A DNA stretch of 64,000 nt from Pseudomonas sp. MMS21 TM103 (lineage in GTDB: Bacteria; Pseudomonadota; Gammaproteobacteria; Pseudomonadales; Pseudomonadaceae), in contig NZ_JAJISP010000001.1 in NCBI RefSeq assembly GCF_022132145.1, forward strand, positions 372,001 to 436,000, read 5' to 3'. This document shows, piece after piece, positions 57,779-64,000 of the stretch (within the stretch, counting starts at the first letter, position 1; the number at the start of each line of letters is the position of its first letter). A model generated the notes under the pieces. It made no database searches and was not told where the DNA came from. It saw only the letters and a program-made list of their open reading frames with translations. A program made the translations under genes and the position numbers.

Positions 57779-58396
57779 TTAGAGAACGTCCAGCAGCTCG
57801 ACGTCGAACACCAGCACGCTGTGCGGCGGGATGCTGCCAACGCCTTGCTCGCCGTAGGCCAGCTCGCTCGGCACGTACAGTCGCCATTTGCTGCCGGCAT
57901 TCATCAGCTGCAGGGCCTCGGTCCAGCCGGCGATTACGCCACCAACAGGAAACTCGGCCGGCTGACCACGATCATAGGAGCTGTCGAAGACAGTGCCGTC
58001 GATCAGGGTGCCATGGTAGTGAGCGCGAATGGTGTCTTCGTGCGTCGGCATCGCGCCTGTGCCGGTGTTCAGCACTTCGTACTGCAGGCCGGAAGCCAAT
58101 ACGGTGATGCCATCACGCTTGGCATTCTCGGCGAGGAAAGCCAGGCCGGCACCTGCCGCGGCTTCGGCCTGGGCCTGAGCCTGGGCCTGCATGACGTCAC
58201 GGATCACCTTGAAGCTGGCCGACAGATCGGCCTCGCTGACACGGCTGGGCAGCCCGGCGAAAGCATCGGAGATGCCGGCGATGATGGCTTCCAGGCTGGC
58301 ACCCGGCGGCGGATTGTCGCGCAACTGACCGCCAAGTTGACGACCGATGCCGTAGCTGACGCGGGTTTCGTCAGTGGAAAGAGTAAGTTCGGACAT
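57779..58396 (-). CDS. fklB: FKBP-type peptidyl-prolyl isomerase FklB
   Basis: A 205-residue prolyl isomerase of the FkpA/FklB type. The helical N-terminal dimerisation part (about 1-95: VSYGIGRQLGGQL; a run of QAQAQAQAEAAA) is followed by the FKBP domain (about 110-205: HYHGTLIDGTVFDSSYDRG, WTEALQLMNAGSKW, PSELAYGEQG). No signal peptide, so cytoplasmic. Convergent with the small gene before it. Confidence 0.95.
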   Translation of the reverse strand: MSELTLSTDETRVSYGIGRQLGGQLRDNPPPGASLEAIIAGISDAFAGLPSRVSEADLSASFKVIRDVMQAQAQAQAEAAAGAGLAFLAENAKRDGITVLASGLQYEVLNTGTGAMPTHEDTIRAHYHGTLIDGTVFDSSYDRGQPAEFPVGGVIAGWTEALQLMNAGSKWRLYVPSELAYGEQGVGSIPPHSVLVFDVELLDVL

Positions 58397-58518
58397 GCAA
58401 AGGCTCCGCTGGGGCTAAAAAAGGGCGACCAGCCTAGCACAGCTGCGTCTACCGCCCTACCGCCGCCACACCCCGCGCGCGCGTCGCCGCGAATCCCGGG
58501 CAGTGACGGATCCAGCTT

Positions 58519-58818
58519 TCAGTGCGATGAGGTTGCCCCCGGCTTTATCCCCGGCTCATCGGCCATGCCGCACATTTCGTCATGCACTTGCGCCTGCACC
58601 AGGTGCAGCGATGGCAGTTGCGGCAGGGGCTGCAGCACCTCACGGGCATGCTCCAGCGAGCGCAGATGCAAGAGATGACCGTGGCCATCTTCAAGCGTGA
58701 ATGGCTGACCGCTCACACGCGCTTCCAGCAGGTAATAGTTGCCCCCTTCAAGGGAGATCAGGTTCAACTCTTCGACATGACCGGCGCGGGCATGACTGGA
58801 AAGGTCGTGCAGGTTCAT
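58519..58818 (-). CDS. DUF6482 family small protein
   Basis: A 99-residue soluble protein beginning MNLHDLSSHARAGHVEELNLISLEGGNYYL (first part), with FTLEDGHGHLLHLRSLEHA in the middle and a short C-terminal tail. I place it in the DUF6482 family of pseudomonads; function unknown. It lies between fklB and the UPF0114 gene on the same strand. Confidence 0.72.
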   Translation of the reverse strand: MNLHDLSSHARAGHVEELNLISLEGGNYYLLEARVSGQPFTLEDGHGHLLHLRSLEHAREVLQPLPQLPSLHLVQAQVHDEMCGMADEPGIKPGATSSH

Positions 58819-58954
58819 GGGGCTACCTCAGGCTAACGACACGTACAGATTCCATAAGAATAGTCGCTGCACAAGAGCCGAGAAGCACAAGGCACCACGC
58901 AAACCGCCCGCCCGTTTTGCAACGGCCGGGCGGCGGGTCAGGCGTATGCGGGGA

Positions 58955-59452
58955 TCAGTCGGCTTGGAATTTGGTCAGCTTATCCAGATAACCCATGGCG
59001 AACGCCGATCCGACGAAAGTCAGGTGAATGATCACGTACCACTTGAGGTGCTCGACCTCATAGTTCTTGGCATCCATGAACACCTTGAGCAGATGAATCG
59101 AGGAAATCGCCACTATCGAGGCCGCCACCTTCATCTTCAGCGAGCCGGAATCCATCTTGCCCAGCCAGCTGAGCTTTTCGGTGCCCTCGTTGATATTCAA
59201 CTGAGAGACGAAGTTCTCATAGCCCGACAGCATCACCATCACCAGCAAGCCGCCAACCAGGGCCATGTCGATCAACGACAACAGACGCAAGATCAGATCC
59301 GCTTCGCTCAGGGCGAAGATATCCGGCAGGATGTGGTAGACCTCTTGAAAGAACTTGATCGACAGCGCCAGCACCGCCAACGACAGCCCGAAGTAAATTG
59401 GCGCCAGCAACCAGCGCGAGGCGTACATCGTGTTCTCGATTAAGCGTTCCAT
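58955..59452 (-). CDS. UPF0114 family (YqhA-like) inner-membrane protein
   Basis: A 165-residue protein with about four hydrophobic segments: residues 13-34 ([16 protein letters not shown]), 53-77, 108-125 and 137-154. I recognise the UPF0114/TIGR00645 family (E. coli YqhA), of unknown function, from [20 protein letters not shown] and [15 protein letters not shown] blocks. ATG 59452 with GAGACCCC upstream; 23 further codons are open but unlikely. Confidence 0.9.
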   Translation of the reverse strand: MERLIENTMYASRWLLAPIYFGLSLAVLALSIKFFQEVYHILPDIFALSEADLILRLLSLIDMALVGGLLVMVMLSGYENFVSQLNINEGTEKLSWLGKMDSGSLKMKVAASIVAISSIHLLKVFMDAKNYEVEHLKWYVIIHLTFVGSAFAMGYLDKLTKFQAD

Positions 59453-59651
59453 GGGGTCTCGCAAAGGGCCAATAAAGCAGCGGCGAGTATACCCAGCGTT
59501 CCTCGGCAGACAAAGGTGCACGCAGGAACCACTGCATTTCGCTTATCCCCAGCAACTGTGGATAACCTTGTGGGCAGGCTCGGGATTAAAGCTGCCACCC
59601 CAGCTGCGACCGGCCTTGCTGGCGGCTGGTCAAAAGACGATCAGGCGGCAG

Positions 59652-59993
59652 TCAGTTATCCGGCTGAAACTGGAAGCAGCCCTGATGGCCGCACCGATCG
59701 CCATTCAAACGGCGCAGCTCGGCCTGGATATGCAGACGCCAGATCGGCAGCTCGGGGCATTCGTCGTACCCCTGGACCAGCAGGCTTTCGACAATCCCAG
59801 CGAGCACCCCTTCGGCGACAACAGGCCCACAGAACGGGCCTTGCGCCTTAATGACAGAGGGTTGAGCACCGGACAGGCCGGCGGCACAGATCAATGTCCA
59901 GAGGCCCTTATCGCCAGCCAGTGGCAATACCACGCACTCGATACGGGTAATCAGACCCAGACATTGACGGGTGAGACAGAGGCTGCGCGACAT
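59652..59993 (-). CDS. Small conserved hypothetical protein (PA4575-like)
   Basis: A 113-residue protein beginning MSRSLCLTRQCLGLITRIECVV, with seven or so cysteines (including CAAG, YDECPELP, GDRCGHQGCFQF). No signal peptide or motif that I recognise. Its place between the UPF0114 gene and the Lon-like protease matches a small hypothetical gene of P. aeruginosa. The overlapping plus-strand frames lack such conservation of position. Confidence 0.65.
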   Translation of the reverse strand: MSRSLCLTRQCLGLITRIECVVLPLAGDKGLWTLICAAGLSGAQPSVIKAQGPFCGPVVAEGVLAGIVESLLVQGYDECPELPIWRLHIQAELRRLNGDRCGHQGCFQFQPDN

Positions 59994-60179
59994 GACGGCG
60001 ACCCTCGTGTGACCAGGTCTTCAGCCTACACCCGCATGGGCGGCGCAGGGAAGCCGCCAGTCAGTCCGGCCCTCTGTGGATAACTGTGTGGATGAAATCC
60101 TCCGTTCCCCGGGCGGCAGGGCCGCGCCGAAACCGCCGGTTGCGTCCGCAGCCCGCCAGGCAGCGGACGCATGGCGGGG

Positions 60180-62636
60180 TCAGGCAGCCGGCTTCTTTGC
60201 TCGCGGCTTTTTCTCCTTGGGCAGCGCCACCAACACTTCGCTCTTCAGCTCCCTGTCATCCTCGGCCATGTCGATTTCGGCGATCTCGCGCAATCGCTCG
60301 ACCACACGTGCATTGACGCTGCCAGGCGGAAACTTACCTTCGGCGTTTGGCGTGCCGGCATCTTCGCCGACCAGCAGGCTCAACGCCTCGTCGACCTGGC
60401 GCACGGCGTAGATATGGAATTGCCCGGCCCGTACCGCCTGCAGCACGCGCTCATCGAGCATCAGGGTGGCGATATTGGAGTGCGGAATGATCGCCCCCTG
60501 CTCGCCCGTCAGACCTCGGGCCTCGCACAGGCGGAAGAAGCCTTCGATCTTCTCATTGGCACCACCGACCGCCTGCACCTCGCCGAACTGGTTGATCGAG
60601 CCAGTGATGGCGAAACACTGCTTGAGCGGACGGCGCGACAAGGCGGAAATCAGCGTGCAGACCTCGCCCAGCGAAGCACTGTCGCCGTCGACATAGCCAT
60701 AGGATTGCTCCAGGGCAATGCTCGCGGAAATCTCCAGGGGAAACTCCTGGGCGTAGCGGCTACCCAGGTAGCCGGTGAGGATCATTACGCCCTTGGAGTG
60801 AATCGGCTGACCGAGGTTGACCTCGCGCTCGATGTCGACGATGCCCGAACCGCCGGGATAGACGGTGGCGGAAATCCGCGCCGGCACGCCGAAGGCCGAG
60901 TCGCCGACCTCCAGCACGGTCAAGCCGTTGCACTTGCCGACGGCGGCACCCGCGGTGTCGATCAGGATGACCCCCGCCAGCATGTCGTCGATGATCCGCG
61001 CCGACACACGGCCGGTACGGGTCGCCTTGGCTTTCAGCGCGCGCTCGATATGGCCGACGTCGGTTACTGCCTCACTGGCCAGCTGGCGGATGAAGTCGGC
61101 CTCGCTGACCAACTGGAACAGGTCGCCAATTCGCGCCGACAAGCGCCCCTGGTGCTCAGCCAGGCGCGCACTGAAGGTCGCCAGACGCGCTACCGCCGCT
61201 GCCGTCAGCGGCGCCATGCCTTCTTCCATGGTGCGGGTCTTCATCAACTGGGCGAACTGTTCCAGGCTCTCATTGGCCAAGGGAATGTCCTCGTCGAAGT
61301 CGACCAGCACGCGGAACATTTCCTGGAAGTCCGGATCGTGATCCTGCAACGCGTAGTACAGCTGGCGCGCGCCAATGATGATCACCTTGACCTGCAAGGG
61401 GATAACCTGCGGATTGAGGGTCACGGTAGCGATGCGACCGAGGTCGCCGAGCGGCGACTCCATCTTCAGCTGGCGCGAATGCAGGGCACGCTTGAGGGCA
61501 TCCCAGACGAACGGCTCGCCGAGCATCTTCTCCGCCTCGAGGATCAGAAAGCCACCGTTGGCGCGGTGCAATGCACCGGGGCGCAGCTGCCGGTAGCTGG
61601 TGTAGAGCGCACCCTGGTCGGCGTTATATTCGATGCGGCCGAACAGGTTGTCGTAAGTCGGATGCGATTCAAATACCACCGGCGCGCCGCCATCGGCATG
61701 GTGGCCAACCACCAGGCTCGGGCAATACTGCTCTTCCAGCAGCATGCGGGTCTGCGCGTCGGCCTTCTCCACTTCGACCAACTGGTCGACCACGGTCTTC
61801 AGCAGGTTGACCTGCACCGCTTGCAGGTAGGCACAGACGCCGGCGTTTTCGGCGTATTTTTCCGACAACGGCGCCAGCAATGGCTGCAGCGCCACGGTGA
61901 TGGTTTCTTCATTGAGCTGGCGCAGCTGGTTGCTCGACTCGCGCTTCCACTGCGGCAGGCTGGCCAACTCTTCGTTGAGCCGTTCTTCCAGGGCGGAGAT
62001 GTCGAGATGGAAGCGCTCGCGCTCGGCCTCCGGCAACTGGGCGAACTCCGCCTCATCCAGGGCCTTGCCCTCGAGCATCGGGGTGAAGGCGATATTGCTG
62101 CTGTCGCGGTACAGCGCCACGTTCTTTTCCAGCGACAACTTCTCGATCACATCGAGCGCCTGGTCGTAGCGCTTGTTGAAGGCGCGATCGATGGCGCTCT
62201 TCTTCTGCTGGTAGGACGGGTGCTCGAACACCGCGGGAAAGGTCGCCAGCAAGTTGTCGATCAGCAGGTTGATGTCGCCGATGAACGCCCCGGCACTACC
62301 CGCGGGCAACTCCAGCGCGCGCGGCTCGCGCGGTTCATCGAAGTGATTGACGTAGACGTGATCCGCCGGGGTCGCCAGGCGCTTGGCTTCGGCTTTGAGG
62401 TAACGATTGACGAAAGAAAAGCGCCCGGTACCGGGCTCGCCCATGACAAATACGTTGTAACCGGGACGCGGCATCGCGACACCGAACTGCAGGGCTTCAA
62501 CCGCGCGCTCCTGGCCCAGCACACCGCGAAAAGGCTCCAGGTCATCGGTGTTGGTGAAGTTGAACTGCTCGGGCGAGAACGGACGGGTGAGAGCTTCAGG
62601 TGCCAACCGCAAATGGGCTGTAACGGAGTCTGGCAT
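60180..62636 (-). CDS. Lon-like ATP-dependent protease (AAA_32/LonP group)
   Basis: An 818-residue Lon-family protease lacking the usual N-terminal substrate domain. The AAA part begins near residue 30 and its P-loop reads GEPGTGRF (about 67), with Arg where Lys is usual. A helical insertion is at about 130-290; Walker-B-like FLILEAEKML (about 365) follows. The C-terminal protease domain (about 560-790) has the catalytic Ser in DGDSASLGE (about 652) and Lys in GGANEKIEG (about 695). It corresponds to PA4576. A Lys/Ala-rich tail ends the protein. Substrates unknown. Confidence 0.93.
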   Translation of the reverse strand: MPDSVTAHLRLAPEALTRPFSPEQFNFTNTDDLEPFRGVLGQERAVEALQFGVAMPRPGYNVFVMGEPGTGRFSFVNRYLKAEAKRLATPADHVYVNHFDEPREPRALELPAGSAGAFIGDINLLIDNLLATFPAVFEHPSYQQKKSAIDRAFNKRYDQALDVIEKLSLEKNVALYRDSSNIAFTPMLEGKALDEAEFAQLPEAERERFHLDISALEERLNEELASLPQWKRESSNQLRQLNEETITVALQPLLAPLSEKYAENAGVCAYLQAVQVNLLKTVVDQLVEVEKADAQTRMLLEEQYCPSLVVGHHADGGAPVVFESHPTYDNLFGRIEYNADQGALYTSYRQLRPGALHRANGGFLILEAEKMLGEPFVWDALKRALHSRQLKMESPLGDLGRIATVTLNPQVIPLQVKVIIIGARQLYYALQDHDPDFQEMFRVLVDFDEDIPLANESLEQFAQLMKTRTMEEGMAPLTAAAVARLATFSARLAEHQGRLSARIGDLFQLVSEADFIRQLASEAVTDVGHIERALKAKATRTGRVSARIIDDMLAGVILIDTAGAAVGKCNGLTVLEVGDSAFGVPARISATVYPGGSGIVDIEREVNLGQPIHSKGVMILTGYLGSRYAQEFPLEISASIALEQSYGYVDGDSASLGEVCTLISALSRRPLKQCFAITGSINQFGEVQAVGGANEKIEGFFRLCEARGLTGEQGAIIPHSNIATLMLDERVLQAVRAGQFHIYAVRQVDEALSLLVGEDAGTPNAEGKFPPGSVNARVVERLREIAEIDMAEDDRELKSEVLVALPKEKKPRAKKPAA

Positions 62637-62875
62637 TGGAAATCCTTGAACGGGGGGCTGGTGAAATCATGGCTGCATCGGCCGTCATCCACAAGCCGCA
62701 TGGTTGGTCACGGGCACGCGAAAAAAGCCTGCGAGCATCACACCAGCAGCCATCCTCATGCGCCTACGCCAGTAAGACGCCATCCTGCGGGCCTTATCCA
62801 CCCTGGCCTGCGGCATTGCGATCAAGCGGTGCCAGCCACTGGCAAGGCAACTGAAACAGAGCCTATGCAGCTCGG

Positions 62876-63205
62876 CTAGCCGGCGCTTACGTGATCGGCA
62901 CAGGCCAGGCAATACTCGGCAGCCGGCAACACCTGCAAGCGCGCCGGCTCAATCGGGTCACCACAGCGCAGGCAGTCGCCATAGCTGCCTTCGGCCAGCC
63001 TCAACTTGGCCATGCCCACCTGGCGCATGCCCTTCTCGGCCTCGGCCAGCAGGGCTTCGAGTACCTCATCGTTTTGCCGTTGCAGGGCCTGTTCGGCAAA
63101 ATCCGGCGAGTGGCTGCGGGCCAAGTCCCGACTAATCGCATTGGCCCGCGCACTGTACTCGGCGAACAGGGCATCGAGCGCCACTTGGGGATCAAAAGCA
63201 GGCAT
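62876..63205 (-). CDS. TraR/DksA-type zinc-finger protein
   Basis: A 109-residue protein with a helical N-terminal part (a coiled coil at about 20-70: ARSHSPDFAEQALQRQNDEV) and a C-terminal four-cysteine finger CLRCG...CLAC (about 80-103). Shorter than DksA (about 150). DksA/TraR proteins bind the RNA polymerase secondary channel; whether this one does is not shown. AGGAG lies seven bases before ATG 63205; an ATG six bases upstream is too close to it. Confidence 0.88.
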   Translation of the reverse strand: MPAFDPQVALDALFAEYSARANAISRDLARSHSPDFAEQALQRQNDEVLEALLAEAEKGMRQVGMAKLRLAEGSYGDCLRCGDPIEPARLQVLPAAEYCLACADHVSAG

Positions 63206-63485
63206 GGACATACTCCTCGGTGGTCAACGACGAGACAGCGCGGTCACAGCACCACCCCGCGGGGCACAAGGCAAGGCGTTGCAACTGCCGCCGGCCGGCC
63301 CGAAAGGTGTTCAACGGTCTATTCAGTGTGGACGCTGCCACACAGTCTGCATAACCGCCGACGAAAACTTGTGCCAGGAGCCTGCGCCTGGCAGGCCACG
63401 GCAGATTCCACCTGTTGGCCGGGGCGGCTTATGGGTGCATGCTGACTCGGTAGCGCCAGAACAATGGGCAAGGCCGGAAAACCCC

Positions 63486-64000
63486 ATGAAGCACAGCTCA
63501 CCGCAAATCCTCCAAGTCGCCAATGGCAAGCCGGTCAAACTCTGGACCCAGGGCGTGCCGCTCGAGGCGCAAGCCCGTCAGCAACTGCTGGAAACGGCAA
63601 GCCTGCCATTCATCTTCAAGCACTTGGCGGTGATGCCGGACGTGCACCTGGGCAAGGGCTCGACCATCGGCAGCGTGATCCCCACCATCGGTGCCATCAT
63701 CCCGGCCGCCGTGGGTGTGGATATCGGTTGCGGCATGATCGCGGTGCGCACCTCGCTGCAGGCCAGCGACTTGCCGGACAACCTGCACCGCCTGCGTAGC
63801 GCCATCGAGCAGGCCGTGCCGCATGGCAAGACCTTCGGCAAGCACGACCAGGGCGCCTGGCAACGGGTGCCGGACGCCGCCGATAGGGCCTGGGCGGTGC
63901 TGGCCGGACGCTTCAGGGCCATCACCGACAAGTACCCGCGCCTGGAGAAGACCAATAACCGCGTCCATCTGGGCACCCTGGGCGGCGGCAACCACTTCAT
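63486..64000 (+). CDS. rtcB: RNA ligase RtcB (truncated by window edge)
   Basis: GTP-dependent RNA ligase joining 2',3'-cyclic phosphate (or 3'-phosphate) and 5'-OH ends; RNA repair. The first 171 codons are in the window. Visible motifs: MPDVHLGKGSTIG (about 50), the Mn-binding Asp/Cys in GVDIGCGM (about 78-85), and LGTLGGGNHF at the edge. ATG 63486 has no strong Shine-Dalgarno. Divergent from the DksA-like gene. Confidence 0.95.
   Translation, partial: MKHSSPQILQVANGKPVKLWTQGVPLEAQARQQLLETASLPFIFKHLAVMPDVHLGKGSTIGSVIPTIGAIIPAAVGVDIGCGMIAVRTSLQASDLPDNLHRLRSAIEQAVPHGKTFGKHDQGAWQRVPDAADRAWAVLAGRFRAITDKYPRLEKTNNRVHLGTLGGGNHF

Noticed and set aside
60171..62879. 902-codon open frame on the plus strand
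   Set aside because: Antisense to the Lon-like protease; low-complexity and no recognisable domain.
63206..63485. RpoN promoter for rtcB (RtcR-type control)
   Set aside because: TGGCAG...GGCAG and TTGGCC...GGC candidates have 9 rather than 10 bases between the key GG and GC and poor flanks.

Overview
This 64 kb window is a contiguous piece of a Pseudomonas chromosome (Pseudomonas sensu lato). The evidence is the high-GC coding style and a run of neighbours that I recall in nearly the same order in P. aeruginosa: pilBCD-coaE-yacG, ndh, a Lys/Pro/Asn tRNA cluster, clpB, bamD/rluD/pgeF, pilS-pilR, thiO, minor pilins, ispH-fkpB-lspA-ileS-ribF-murJ, rpsT, proB-obgE-rpmA-rplU, ispB, fklB, a Lon-like protease, a DksA-like gene and rtcB. 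No phage, insertion sequence, integrase or CRISPR array was found.

Layout: 1-2491 is an ABC exporter operon (ATPase cut by the window edge) on the minus strand. 2743-7421 is the major type IV pilus locus: a very short pilin gene and a secreted cysteine-rich partner on the minus strand, divergent from pilB-pilC-pilD, then coaE and yacG. 8606-12797 holds small conserved genes and ndh. 13346-13589 is a three-tRNA operon. 13800-19207 holds a DUF1631 gene, a PilZ gene and clpB behind a sigma-32-like promoter. 19555-24993 holds bamD, rluD, pgeF, a glutamine-dependent nadE and a small Cys-motif membrane protein. 24983-27915 is pilS-pilR. 28489-43642 carries thiO, then two minor-pilin/PilY1 operons in tandem on the minus strand, then a solitary fimT. 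43873-64000 is housekeeping: isoprenoid synthesis, lipoprotein signal peptidase, isoleucyl-tRNA synthetase, FAD synthesis, lipid II flippase, ribosomal proteins, proline synthesis, the GTPase Obg, polyprenyl synthase, FKBP and Lon-like protease, ending in a truncated rtcB.

How it works together: most of the window serves type IV pili. PilS/PilR with RpoN should drive the pilin gene, which has a good -24/-12 element. PilB, PilC and PilD are the extension ATPase, platform protein and prepilin peptidase. The minor pilins and PilY1 form the priming tip complex. The first minor-pilin operon has a textbook LytTR/AlgR-type tandem site upstream; the second has none that I can see.

Most interesting: (i) the major pilin gene encodes only the N-terminal helix (61 residues) and is followed 22 bp later by a separate Sec-secreted six-cysteine protein, an arrangement like the split PilA-N/PilA-C pilins of Geobacter; (ii) a second complete minor-pilin operon with PilE and FimT/U swapped between its ends, lower GC, and a PilY1 with a degraded metal site. 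Both low-GC blocks look acquired or exchanged relative to the surrounding chromosome. Two families of intergenic palindromic repeats are scattered through the window.
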